Shown here: positions 1-7,692 of the stretch, piece by piece | Layout: the number at the start of each line of letters is the position of its first letter | How positions within the stretch are numbered: position 1 is the stretch's first letter | Origin: Acidimicrobiaceae bacterium | GTDB taxonomy: Bacteria > Actinomycetota > Acidimicrobiia > Acidimicrobiales > Palsa-688 | Assembly (NCBI GenBank): GCA_030838025.1 | Contig: JAUTXM010000261.1 | Coordinates: 1-7,953 of the forward strand | Direction: 5' to 3' | Length of the DNA: 7,953 nucleotides | Notes under the pieces: model-generated | Told to the model about the DNA's origin: nothing | The model's database searches: none | The model's input: the letters and a program-made list of their open reading frames with translations, nothing else | Position numbers and translations under genes: made by a program

Positions 1-1818
1 GCCGCCACCATGCGCAAGATGCTGGTCGCCATGGCCAAGGATCCCCGGGTCCTGCTCATCAAGCTGGCTGACCGGCTGCACAACATGCGGACCATCGCCG
101 CCATGCCGGAATGGAAGCAGCAGCGCACCGCCCAGGAAACCCTGGACATCTACGCCCCGCTGGCCCATCGCTTCGGGATCCAGGACATCAAATGGCAGCT
201 CGAAGACCTGGCCTTCGCCACCTTGCACCCCCGGCGCTACGCCGAGATCGAGCAGATGGTGGCCACGCGCTCGCCCGAGCGGGAGCTCTACTTGGACCAG
301 GTCATCGGCGAGGTCCAGGACCGGCTGGAGGCGGCGCGCGTCGAGGGAACGGTGACGGGCCGGCCCAAGCACCTCTACTCCATCTACGAGAAGATGGTGC
401 TGAAGAGCAAGGAGTTCGACGACATCTACGACCTCGTCGGTGTCCGGGTGCTGGTGGAGTCGGTCAAGGACTGCTGGGCGGCGCTGGGCGCCATTCATGG
501 CGCGTGGACCCCGGTGCAGGGCCGGTTCAAGGACTACATCAACACGCCGAAGTTCAACCTCTACCAGTCGTTGCACACCACGGTCGTCGGTCCCCAGAAC
601 AAGCCGCTCGAGGTCCAGATCCGGACCAAGGAGATGCACAACCGGGCCGAGCGAGGCATCGCGGCCCACTGGGGCTACAAGGAACGGGCCTCGGCCGCCG
701 ACGTTGCCTGGTTGCAGCGGATCGTCGACTGGCAGGAGGAGACCGCCGACCCGGCCGAGTTCCTGGAGACCCTCAAGCTCGACCTCGAGCAGGACGAGGT
801 TTTCGTCTTTACGCCGAAGGGCGACGTGATGTCGCTCCCCGTCGGTGCCACCCCGGTCGACTTCGCCTACTCGGTCCACACCGAGGTCGGGCACCGCTGT
901 ATCGGGGCCCGGGTCAACGGTCGGCTGGTGCCCCTGGACTCCCCCCTCCAGTCGGGCGACAGCGTGGAGATCTTCACCTCCAAGGTGCCCTCCGCCAGCC
1001 CCAGCCGGGACTGGCTCAAGATCGTCGTCACCCCCCGGGCCAAGAACAAGATCCGCCAGTGGTTCAGCCGGGAGCGGCGCGAAGACGCCATCGAAAACGG
1101 CAAGGAGGAGTTGGTCAAGGCCCTCCGCAAGGAAGGCCTGCCGGTCCAGAAGCTGACCAACTCCCCGCTGCTCACCAAGCTGTCCGAAACCATGAACTAT
1201 GCCGATCTGGACGCGTTTTACGCCGCCCTCGGCGAGGGTCACATCTCGGGCAAGACGATCGCCCAGCGGCTGGCCAAGGAGCTACGGGGGGGCGAGGCCG
1301 AGGAACAACTGCCCACGACCGCCCGCCAGCCCCGCCGCCCCAGCCGCAGCAACAGCATCGGCGTGTCGGTCGAGGGCCTCGACGACGTGATGGTGCGGCT
1401 GTCGCGCTGCTGCACGCCGGTGCCGGGCGACGAGATCATGGGGTTCGTGACCCAGGGGCGGGGGGTGAGCGTGCACCGCAACGACTGCGCCAACGCCGCC
1501 GCCCTCTCCGCCAGCGCGGTGGGCCGGGTCATCGAGGTCGAGTGGGACCGGGACCAGGCGGGCAGCTTCGTGGCCGCCATCGAGGTCAAGGCGCTCGACC
1601 GCACCCGCCTCGGCGTCGACGTGTGGAAGATCCTGTCGGACCACCACCTGAACATCCTGCGCAGCGAAAGCCACACGGGAGCCGACCGGGTGAGCAAGAT
1701 GCGCTTCGAGTTCGAGCTGGCCGACCCGGCGCACCTGGAGTCGCTCCTCAACTCAATCAAACGGCTGGACAGCGTGTACGACGTGTATCGAATCCTCCCC
1801 GGCAAGGGCGGCGGCTGA
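1..1818 (+). CDS. rel: Bifunctional (p)ppGpp synthetase/hydrolase Rel (5' truncated by window edge)
   Basis: Long RelA/SpoT-family enzyme that makes (p)ppGpp from ATP plus GTP/GDP and hydrolyses it, mediating the stringent response. The frame is open from base 1 and its first visible Met aligns inside the HD hydrolase domain, so the true start lies upstream; 605 residues are visible, and full-length relatives have roughly 750-800. Seen in order (visible numbering): the C-terminal part of the HD domain with the conserved KLADRLHNMRT block (about 21-31); the synthetase domain with GRPKH, FDDIYDLVGVR, the RFKD motif (175-178), YQSLHTTVVGP (from 188) and EVQIRT; a TGS domain (about 265-322); a cysteine-rich zinc-finger/RIS region with Cys470-Cys471, His492 and Cys496; and a C-terminal ACT domain (about 523-600). 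RFKD is the RxKD form known from bifunctional Rel enzymes, as opposed to ExDD of monofunctional RelA, so I infer that both activities are present. The stop is TGA at 1816-1818. Confidence 0.96.
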   Translation, partial: AATMRKMLVAMAKDPRVLLIKLADRLHNMRTIAAMPEWKQQRTAQETLDIYAPLAHRFGIQDIKWQLEDLAFATLHPRRYAEIEQMVATRSPERELYLDQVIGEVQDRLEAARVEGTVTGRPKHLYSIYEKMVLKSKEFDDIYDLVGVRVLVESVKDCWAALGAIHGAWTPVQGRFKDYINTPKFNLYQSLHTTVVGPQNKPLEVQIRTKEMHNRAERGIAAHWGYKERASAADVAWLQRIVDWQEETADPAEFLETLKLDLEQDEVFVFTPKGDVMSLPVGATPVDFAYSVHTEVGHRCIGARVNGRLVPLDSPLQSGDSVEIFTSKVPSASPSRDWLKIVVTPRAKNKIRQWFSRERREDAIENGKEELVKALRKEGLPVQKLTNSPLLTKLSETMNYADLDAFYAALGEGHISGKTIAQRLAKELRGGEAEEQLPTTARQPRRPSRSNSIGVSVEGLDDVMVRLSRCCTPVPGDEIMGFVTQGRGVSVHRNDCANAAALSASAVGRVIEVEWDRDQAGSFVAAIEVKALDRTRLGVDVWKILSDHHLNILRSESHTGADRVSKMRFEFELADPAHLESLLNSIKRLDSVYDVYRILPGKGGG

Positions 1819-1836
1819 AAGCAGTCTGGGAAAAGG

Positions 1837-1869
1837 CCCCCCGCGCCGGCCGGCGCCCGGTGGGGGGGG
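1837..1869 (+). terminator. GC-rich palindromic structure just after rel, possible terminator
   Basis: Starting 18 bases after the rel stop, a run of six C (1837-1842) is followed by the perfect 14-bp palindrome GCGCCGGCCGGCGC (1843-1856) and then eight G (1862-1869). The C and G runs can pair as a lower stem, with either the palindrome or a CCGG/CCGG pairing above it. No T tract follows, so it is not a classic intrinsic terminator. High-GC actinobacteria often use U-poor hairpins, so termination or 3'-end protection of the rel mRNA is a reasonable inference, but untested. Confidence 0.4.
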
Positions 1870-1902
1870 AAGACCGCCGCGGTCGTCCGTCCGAACCCGT
1901 TC

Positions 1903-1931
1903 TTGCCACAAACCGATGAAATAGATACATC
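1903..1931 (+). promoter_or_regulatory. AT-rich patch, candidate promoter region for hisS
   Basis: This is the only AT-rich patch in the 199-base gap between rel and hisS. It begins with TTGCCA (1903-1908), five of six matches to a sigma-70 type -35 box. AT-rich sequence follows, including TAGATA (1922-1927) and ATACAT (1925-1930), as possible -10 elements. Spacing is 13 bp to the first and 16 bp to the second, and neither is a strong -10 match. Position between a possible terminator and hisS supports a promoter role; the exact boxes are uncertain. Confidence 0.3.
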
Positions 1932-2017
1932 GAGTGACAAGAATGGCCGGGCAGCGGTCGAGCCGGGCAGCCGTCGAGCGCCGTCGAGCACCACCACCGC
2001 CGGTACCCTTCTCGGCG

Positions 2018-3325
2018 ATGGCCGAGTTCAGGACACCGATCGGAACCCGGGACATTCTTCCGCCCGAGTCGGCCCGGTGGGAGCTCCTCCTGGCGCGCTT
2101 CGCCCGCATCGTCGAGGCGGCCGGTTACGGCCTGGTGATCTCGCCCATGTTCGAGGACGTCGAGGTCTTCCAACGGGTCGGGGAATCGACCGACGTGGTC
2201 CGCAAGGAGATGTACCAGTTCACCGACAAGGGCGGCCGCGAACTGGCCCTTCGGCCCGAGGGAACGGCATCGATCGTGCGGGCGTTCGTCCAGCACCGGC
2301 CCCCGACCCCATGGAAGACCTGGTACGCCGCGCCCAGCTTCCGCTATGAGCGGGCCCAGGCCGGTCGCTACCGGCAGCACCATCAAGGCGGCATCGAGGT
2401 GCTGGGCACCGACGATCCCGATGTCGACGTCGAGGTCATCGCGCTGGCGTGGGAATTCTTCGCCTCCGTCGGCCTCCGACTCGTCACGCTCAAGGTCAAC
2501 TCCCTCGGCGATGCGACCTGCCGTCCGGTGTACCGGGAGGCGTTGCGGGCGTTCCTGGAGGCCCGTCAGGACCAGCTCTGTGACGAACACCGGACCCGCT
2601 GGGAGGAGAACCCCCTCCGCGTCCTCGACTGCAAGAAGCCCGAATGCGTGGCCGCCACCGCCGACGCCCCCCACCAGCTCGACTTTCTCTGCGATGCCTG
2701 CGCCCCGCACTTCGCCCGGGTCAAAGACGGCCTGGCGGCGCTCGGTATCCCATATGTGGTCGACGCGCGCCTCGTCCGAGGTCTCGATTACTACACCAGG
2801 ACCACCTTCGAGTTCGCCAGCCGAGCCCTGGAGTCGGCGCAGAACGCCCTGGGCGGAGGCGGTCGCTACGATGGTCTGGTCGAGGAGATGGGCGGGCCGC
2901 CGACGCCGGGCATCGGGTTCGGCATCGGCCTCGACCGCACCCTCCTGGCGTGCAACGACGAGGGCGTCATGCGCATTGAAGACTTGTCGCCCCGCCTCGA
3001 CGTGTTCGTCGTCGATTTCGCGGGCGGCGACGGCGCCCGCGACATCACCTTTCGGTTGCGGTCGGCCGGCTTGCGTGCCGACCGGGCGTTCGGCGGCCGC
3101 TCGCCCAAGTCGCAGCTCAAGTCGGCCGACCGGTCGGGCGCCCGGCTGGCGCTGATCATTGGTCCCGACGAAGTTGCAGCGGGGCAGGTCGCGATCAAGG
3201 ATCTTCGGGCCGAACCGGGGACCCCCCAGCACGTGGTCGCCCGCGACGCGCTAATCGACGAAATCCGGCGGCGCCTCGTTTCGGACGCCTCGACGGTGGG
3301 ACCGGTATCGAACTTGGAATCCTGA
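2018..3325 (+). CDS. hisS: Histidyl-tRNA synthetase
   Basis: Class II aminoacyl-tRNA synthetase that charges tRNA-His with histidine in the cytoplasm. The 435-residue protein, close to the usual bacterial length of about 420-430, begins MAEFRTPIGTRDILPP, matching the conserved N-terminus. The frame is open upstream to an ATG at 1934, but those 28 residues are Arg/Pro/Ala-rich and unlike the family, so the start at 2018 is preferred. Visible motifs: the TDKGGRELALRPEGT block before motif 2; motif 2 FRYERAQAGRYRQ (108-120); the histidine-binding RGLDYYTRTTFEF (from Arg254); GGGGRYDGL; and motif 3 with GIGFGIGLDR. A C-terminal anticodon-binding domain follows, containing FGGRSPKSQLKSADRSGA and ALIIGPDE. 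The insertion region carries a CX4C (205, 210) and CX2C (225, 228) pair of cysteine motifs that could bind a metal. It lies downstream of rel and is probably transcribed from its own promoter in the intervening gap. Confidence 0.97.
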   Translation: MAEFRTPIGTRDILPPESARWELLLARFARIVEAAGYGLVISPMFEDVEVFQRVGESTDVVRKEMYQFTDKGGRELALRPEGTASIVRAFVQHRPPTPWKTWYAAPSFRYERAQAGRYRQHHQGGIEVLGTDDPDVDVEVIALAWEFFASVGLRLVTLKVNSLGDATCRPVYREALRAFLEARQDQLCDEHRTRWEENPLRVLDCKKPECVAATADAPHQLDFLCDACAPHFARVKDGLAALGIPYVVDARLVRGLDYYTRTTFEFASRALESAQNALGGGGRYDGLVEEMGGPPTPGIGFGIGLDRTLLACNDEGVMRIEDLSPRLDVFVVDFAGGDGARDITFRLRSAGLRADRAFGGRSPKSQLKSADRSGARLALIIGPDEVAAGQVAIKDLRAEPGTPQHVVARDALIDEIRRRLVSDASTVGPVSNLES

Positions 3326-3352
3326 CTCGTCGTTGTGCCAGTCTTTCGGGAT

Positions 3353-3370
3353 TCTGACGACCACGTCAGA
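3353..3370. promoter_or_regulatory. Perfect 7-bp inverted repeat in the amtB leader
   Basis: TCTGACG-ACCA-CGTCAGA is a perfect 7-bp stem with a 4-base loop. It begins 28 bases after the hisS stop and ends 3 bases before the amtB ribosome binding site GGGGAGGA (3374-3381). It has no T run on either side, so intrinsic termination is unlikely. It could be an operator for a dimeric repressor controlling the nitrogen operon, or an mRNA hairpin affecting translation initiation of amtB. It does not match the AmtR or GlnR box patterns I know. The inverted repeat is directly seen; its function is inference. Confidence 0.45.
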
Positions 3371-3385
3371 GCCGGGGAGGACGGT

Positions 3386-4657
3386 ATGAACAGCGGCGAT
3401 ACCGCCTGGGTGCTGGCGTCGGCAGCGCTGGTGCTTTTCATGACCCCGGGCCTGGCGTTCTTCTACGGGGGCATGGTCCGGGCCAAGAACGTGCTCGGGA
3501 TGTTGATGCAGAACTTCTTCTGCATGGGCATCATCTCCGTCTTGTGGATGCTCGTGGTCTTTAGCTTGGCGTTCGGTGATGACCACGGCGGATTGATCGG
3601 CGGATTCGACTTTGCCGGTCTCTCCGGCCTGACCCACGCCGGGGCGTCGCTCCCGGGATACACCGGGGCGTTAGCCCTGACGGTTCCCCCGATCGCCTTC
3701 GTGGCCTATCAGATGATGTTCGCGGTCATCACGCCTGCCCTCATCACCGGGGCGACCGCCGATCGCCTCCGCTTCGTCGGGTTCGCCGTCTTCGCTGGGT
3801 TGTGGGCGGTCGTCGTCTACGCGCCGGTGGCCCATTGGGTCTTCAGCCCTAACGGGTGGCTGGCACAGCGGGGGGCGCTCGACTTCGCCGGGGGGACCGT
3901 CGTGCACATCAATGCCGGCGTGGCCGCCCTCGCCGTGGTGCTGGTCGTGGGCCGCAGGCGGGGGTGGCCGGCGGACGCCATGCCCCCGCACTCACTGCCG
4001 CTCACGCTGCTCGGAGCGGGCATCCTTTGGTTCGGATGGTTCGGGTTCAACGCCGGATCGGCGTTGGGGGCAAACGCCTTGGCCGCCCAGGCCCTCATCA
4101 ACACGCACCTGGCGGCGGCCGCGGCCATGCTCGGATGGCTCGTCGTCGAGCGGCTCAAGGATCATCGGGCGACGACCCTCGGCGCAGCCTCGGGCGCCGT
4201 GGCCGGTCTGGTCGCAATCACGCCTTGTGCCGGCTTCGTCAACGCGGCCGCGGCGGTCGTGATCGGGCTCCTCGCCGGAGCGGTGTGCTTCCTCGCGATT
4301 TCGCTCAAATACCGTTTCGGCTACGACGACGCCCTCGACGTGATCGGCGTGCATCTTGTCGGAGGCATTGCCGGGTCGCTGCTGGTTGGCATCTTCGCGA
4401 CCAGATCGGTGAACGCCAACGGCGCCGACGGCCTGCTGGCTGGTGGAGGTCTCCACTTGCTCGGCGAACAGGCGCTGGCCGTCGCGGTAACCATGGTCTT
4501 CTCCTTCACGGTCTCCCTGGCGCTGGCCAAAGTGGTCGACATGACCATCGGGCTGCGAGTGACGCCCGACGAGGAGGTCGAAGGGTTGGACACGACGCAG
4601 CATGCCGAAGCCGCCTACAACCTCCGGGAACTCGGCTCGATGGGGAGGATCGGATGA
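3386..4657 (+). CDS. amtB: Ammonium transporter, Amt/MEP family
   Basis: Integral membrane channel-like transporter taking up ammonium/ammonia when nitrogen is scarce; Amt proteins act as trimers gated by PII. The 423-residue product starts at the ATG at 3386, which has a strong ribosome binding site GGGGAGGA at 3374-3381; the frame extends 17 codons further upstream to 3335, but that extension is not membrane-like. The N-terminus enters a hydrophobic helix directly, with no obvious signal peptide, and about 11 membrane segments can be seen. Family hallmarks: the Amt signature DFAGGTVVHINAGVAAL with His174 and a second pore His323 (GVHLVGGIAGS), forming the twin-histidine pair; the external-gate region YQMMFA, with Tyr108 where E. 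coli AmtB has Phe, and WFGFNAGS with Phe216; and the C-terminal cytoplasmic tail GLRVTPDEEVEGLD, typical of PII-regulated transporters. The stop overlaps the glnK start (ATGA at 4654-4657). Confidence 0.97.
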   Translation: MNSGDTAWVLASAALVLFMTPGLAFFYGGMVRAKNVLGMLMQNFFCMGIISVLWMLVVFSLAFGDDHGGLIGGFDFAGLSGLTHAGASLPGYTGALALTVPPIAFVAYQMMFAVITPALITGATADRLRFVGFAVFAGLWAVVVYAPVAHWVFSPNGWLAQRGALDFAGGTVVHINAGVAALAVVLVVGRRRGWPADAMPPHSLPLTLLGAGILWFGWFGFNAGSALGANALAAQALINTHLAAAAAMLGWLVVERLKDHRATTLGAASGAVAGLVAITPCAGFVNAAAAVVIGLLAGAVCFLAISLKYRFGYDDALDVIGVHLVGGIAGSLLVGIFATRSVNANGADGLLAGGGLHLLGEQALAVAVTMVFSFTVSLALAKVVDMTIGLRVTPDEEVEGLDTTQHAEAAYNLRELGSMGRIG

Positions 4658-4992
4658 AGTTGGTCACCGCCATTGTCAAACCGTTCAAGCTCGACGACAT
4701 CAAGACCGCCCTCGACGGTGTCGGAACGCACGGCCTCACCGTGTCCGAGACGCAGGGCTACGGCCGCCAACGAGGGCACACCGAGGTCTACCGGGGTGCG
4801 GAATACCAGGTGGATTTCGTCCCCAAGGTTCGAGTCGAGGTCCTGGTCGAAGATGACGACGTCGAGCGGGTCGTCGAGGCGATCGTGACTGCCGCTCGAA
4901 CCGGCAAGATCGGTGACGGCAAGGTGTGGGTCCAGACGGTCGACACGATCATTCGGGTCAGGACCGGCGAGCGGGGTGCCGACGCCCTCTGA
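4654..4992 (+). CDS. glnK: Nitrogen regulatory PII protein (GlnK/GlnB type)
   Basis: Small trimeric signal protein that senses ATP/ADP and 2-oxoglutarate and binds AmtB to block ammonium uptake when nitrogen is plentiful. It has 112 residues, the standard PII length. Seen: the N-terminus MKLVTAIVKPFKLDDIKTAL; the T-loop RGHTEVYRGAEYQVDFVPK with Tyr51, the residue modified in GlnK homologues; Lys58; and the nucleotide-binding C-terminal signature TGKIGDGKVWV, followed by TIIRVRTGERG. The start ATG overlaps the amtB stop by 4 bases, and GGGGAGGA at 4641-4648 is a good ribosome binding site. Pairing with amtB marks it as GlnK type. In actinobacteria such as Streptomyces and Corynebacterium, Tyr51 is adenylylated by GlnD; in proteobacteria it is uridylylated. 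By taxonomy I would expect adenylylation here, but sequence alone does not decide it. Confidence 0.96.
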   Translation: MKLVTAIVKPFKLDDIKTALDGVGTHGLTVSETQGYGRQRGHTEVYRGAEYQVDFVPKVRVEVLVEDDDVERVVEAIVTAARTGKIGDGKVWVQTVDTIIRVRTGERGADAL

Positions 4993-7264
4993 CGGCCCCG
5001 CCCCGTGGCAGGCTCATACTGCGGAGGTTGACCGCTGGCTGCGCCAGCTGTTCCAGGCGGCCTGCCCTCGCGTCGGCGGCACCTGCCTGGTCGCCCTCGG
5101 CAGCTACGGCCGCCAGGAGTTGTGCCCCCACAGCGATCTCGACCTCCTGCTGCTCCACGACGCCAATGCCGAAATCGGCGGGATCGCGGATCGCATCTGG
5201 TATCCCATCTGGGACACCAACATCCAGCTGGACCACAGCGTGCGGACGGTGGCCGACACCCTTGCCGTGGCCGGCAAGGATCTCAAGGCTGCCCTCGGCC
5301 TGCTCGACGCCCGGCTGATCGACGGGGACCGGGAGCTGTACCGCAGCCTCGCCGACCGCAGCCGCCGCCTTTGGGAGGACCGAGCCACCACGCTGCTGCC
5401 CGAGCTCCACGGCTCGCTCAACGAGCGCCACGCTCGCTTCGGCGAAGTCGCCTTCCTGCTGGAGCCGGAGCTGAAGGAGGGGCGCGGCGGCCTCCGCGAC
5501 GTGAACGCCATGGTCGCGGCCATCACGGCGCGCCCCGGTCTCGGACCGTTGGCGCCCGAGGTGGCTGAAGGGCGCGACGTCCTGCTCGCCATCCGGGCGG
5601 CGCTGCACCGCCGGGCGCGACGGCTCCTCGATTGCCTGCTACTGCAGGAACAGGACGGCGTGGCGGTCGACCTTGGTTACGCCGATGCCGACGATCTGAT
5701 GGCCGCCGTCGCCGCGGCCGGCCGGGCCATTTCGTTGCACAGCGACACCCTGTGGCGAAAGGCAACCGTGTTGCCGGCGGCCCGGAGCCGGCGCCGTAGG
5801 CGGCCACCGCGACCCTTGCTGCCCGGCGCGGTGCTTCTCGATGGCGAAGTGGCGCTCACCGAGGAAGGCCACTCCAAGCTCGATGCCACCCTGACGCTTC
5901 GTGTCGCCGCGGCCGCGGCCGAACTCGATGCGCCCCTGGCACCTGACACCGTGGCCGCCATGGCGTCGGTTGCCTCCCCCGACTCGGCCCCCGGTGGCAT
6001 CTGGCCGGCCGCGGCGCGTGACGCCCTGGTCAACCTGCTGGGGTGGGGACAAAGTGGCGTCGCCGTCCTCGAGGTGCTCGACCAGGCGGGGGTCCTGACT
6101 CGATTCCTGCCCGAATGGGCCCACGTGCGTAATCGTCCTCAGCGAAACGCCTATCACCGCTTCACGGTCGACCGCCATCTCCTCGAGGCGGCCGCCCAGG
6201 CGGCGTCGCTCGCCCGTCAGGTCGAGCGGCCCGATCTGCTGCTCCTCGCCGCCTTACTGCACGACATCGGAAAGGGAATTCCCGGGCGCGATCACTCCGA
6301 GGTTGGTGTCGAGTTGACCTCGACCGTCGTCGCCCGGTTGGGCCTGCCGGCCGCGGACGGCGAGATCGTGGTGTCGCTGGTCCGCCATCACCTGTTGCTC
6401 GCCCAAGCCGCCACGCGACGCGACATCGACGATCCGGCGACGGTGGGCACCGTCGCCGACGCGGTGCAAACGGTCGAGACCCTCGATCTGCTGGCCGCCT
6501 TGACCGAGGCCGACGGATTGGCAACCGGTCCACTGGCGTGGACCGGATGGAAGGCCTCCCTCGTGGCGGCGCTCGTCGAGCGGGTCCGCCTCCGGCTCGA
6601 GGGTCGGCCCACGGTGCGGGCGGCGGAGTTTCCCGATGCCGCCCAGCGTGAGCTGATGGCGACCGGAACCACCTCGGTGCAGGCCGGCCCGTCCACCACG
6701 GTCGTGGCGCCAGATCAGGTGGGTCTGTTGTCCCGGGTGGCCCGGACCCTGGCCGCGGTGGGTCTCGATGTTCGAGCGGCGCGCGCCGCCACCATCGACG
6801 GGATGGCCATCGAGCAGTTCGAGGTGGCGCCGACGCTCGGCGAATGGCCCGAGCCCGCGCTGGTCGAGTCCCGGATCACGGCGGCCATCTGCGGAGAACT
6901 GGCGGTCGACGAACTGCTCGCCCGGCGGCGCCAGGCGTACCGCGGACGACCACGCAGAGCCGCCCACGTGGCGCCGCCTCATGTCCGCTTCGACCACTCC
7001 GCCCTGCCCGGTATCGAGGTGGTCGAGGTTCGCTGCCCGGACCAGGAGGGGATCCTTGGCGTATTCGCCAGCGTTCTCACGGGACTCGGCCTCGATGTCG
7101 TCCAGGCACGAGCGGCGACGCTCGGCCATGAGGTGGTCGACGCCTTCTATGTGCGCCCCGTCGATGGCCGTTCGTTGAGCACTGGGGACCGGCGCGTGAT
7201 CGCCGACGCCTTGTCAGCCGCCGCCACTGGTGGCGTTCCAGGCGCTGGGGGCGACCTAGCCTGA
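4976..7264 (+). CDS. glnD: PII nucleotidyltransferase / nucleotidyl-removing enzyme GlnD
   Basis: Bifunctional enzyme that attaches a nucleotide to PII at low glutamine and removes it at high glutamine. With the GTG at 4976 it has 762 residues. That start overlaps glnK by 17 bases and has AGGA at 4960-4963, a longish 12-base gap. The ATG at 4913 would overlap glnK by 80 bases and add 21 Arg/Ser-rich residues, so it is disfavoured. Domains: nucleotidyltransferase with GSYGRQELCPHSDLD (42-56; catalytic Asp54 and Asp56); GlnD linker with FLLEPELKEGRGGLRD; HD hydrolase with FTVDRHLLE (His401), LLHDIGKG (His429-Asp430) and RDHSEVG (His440); and two C-terminal ACT domains (about 575-620 and 682-730), each with a PDQxG(L/I)L loop, which in this family sense glutamine. 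All catalytic residues I checked are present, so both activities should be intact. The PII substrate is encoded immediately upstream. The exact start is the least certain point. Confidence 0.93.
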   Translation: MPTPSDGPAPWQAHTAEVDRWLRQLFQAACPRVGGTCLVALGSYGRQELCPHSDLDLLLLHDANAEIGGIADRIWYPIWDTNIQLDHSVRTVADTLAVAGKDLKAALGLLDARLIDGDRELYRSLADRSRRLWEDRATTLLPELHGSLNERHARFGEVAFLLEPELKEGRGGLRDVNAMVAAITARPGLGPLAPEVAEGRDVLLAIRAALHRRARRLLDCLLLQEQDGVAVDLGYADADDLMAAVAAAGRAISLHSDTLWRKATVLPAARSRRRRRPPRPLLPGAVLLDGEVALTEEGHSKLDATLTLRVAAAAAELDAPLAPDTVAAMASVASPDSAPGGIWPAAARDALVNLLGWGQSGVAVLEVLDQAGVLTRFLPEWAHVRNRPQRNAYHRFTVDRHLLEAAAQAASLARQVERPDLLLLAALLHDIGKGIPGRDHSEVGVELTSTVVARLGLPAADGEIVVSLVRHHLLLAQAATRRDIDDPATVGTVADAVQTVETLDLLAALTEADGLATGPLAWTGWKASLVAALVERVRLRLEGRPTVRAAEFPDAAQRELMATGTTSVQAGPSTTVVAPDQVGLLSRVARTLAAVGLDVRAARAATIDGMAIEQFEVAPTLGEWPEPALVESRITAAICGELAVDELLARRRQAYRGRPRRAAHVAPPHVRFDHSALPGIEVVEVRCPDQEGILGVFASVLTGLGLDVVQARAATLGHEVVDAFYVRPVDGRSLSTGDRRVIADALSAAATGGVPGAGGDLA

Positions 7265-7325
7265 CCGACTGTGGCTGGACGAGCCGACGAGCGGTGCCGC
7301 GATGGCCTGGCGCGATGGTGCCCTC

Positions 7326-7673
7326 ATGAACCTGTTTGAGGACGCCCTCGAAGCGCGTCTGCGATCTCGGGGCCCGCTCGCCAGCCGGCTGCGGCCGAAG
7401 AGCCTGGACGATGTCCTCGGTCAGGACCAACTTCTGGGCCCCCGGGGCGCCCTGCGGGCGCTGGTGGATGCCCGCAGGCTCACCTCGGTCATCTTGTGGG
7501 GACCGGCGGGCACCGGAAAGACCACGATCGCCCGCCTCCTGGCGGCGGCTGTCGGAGCCGAGTTCGAATCGATGAGCGCGGTCAGCGCGGGCGTGAAGGA
7601 CGTCCGAGAGGCGGCCGAGCGAGCACGCCGCCGCCTGGCCGAACACGGCACGTCGACGGTGCTGCTGCTCGAC
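7326..7673 (+). pseudogene. rarA: rarA (mgsA) AAA+ ATPase, 5' fragment interrupted at Walker B
   Basis: RarA is a clamp-loader-like AAA+ ATPase that acts at stalled replication forks and gaps; full proteins have about 430-450 residues. The visible 116 residues start at ATG 7326 with MNLFEDALEARLRSRGPLA, the family N-terminus; the in-frame ATG at 7302 would add 8 residues and looks less likely. Seen: RLRPKSLDDVLGQDQLLGP, typical of RarA; Walker A GPAGTGKTT (59-67); FESMSAVSAGVKDVR; and the beginning of Walker B, TVLLLD (111-116). The family continues as DEIHRFNK, but here the codons after Asp116 read FCSYPIG and no frame resumes the RarA sequence. The open frame runs on to 7907 with no resemblance to RarA. 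A 61-base gap separates it from glnD, with no clear ribosome binding site. The remainder would be expected beyond an inserted element; alternatively the join is an assembly artefact. Confidence 0.85.
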
Positions 7674-7692
7674 TTTTGTTCTTACCCCATAG

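Noticed and set aside
111..1919. 602-residue plus-strand frame overlapping rel in another phase
   Set aside because: Low-complexity Arg/Gly/Pro/Ala composition typical of an out-of-frame reading of GC-rich DNA; rel itself is unambiguous.
1934..2017. Upstream hisS start at ATG 1934
   Set aside because: The extra 28 residues are Arg/Pro/Ala-rich, and the family N-terminus begins at MAEFRTPIGTRD (2018).
1757..3232. Long minus-strand open frame opposite hisS (491 residues)
   Set aside because: It is a shadow of the high-GC hisS codons; the plus strand carries all HisRS motifs.
3326..3385. Sigma-54 or standard sigma-70 promoter in the amtB leader
   Set aside because: No GG-N10-GC sigma-54 pair and no -35/-10 pair at acceptable spacing was found; TTGTGC (3333) to GATTCT (3350) is only 11 bp apart.
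6254..7129. Minus-strand open frame of 291 residues opposite glnD
   Set aside because: It lies wholly within the HD and ACT domains of glnD and has no recognisable motifs.
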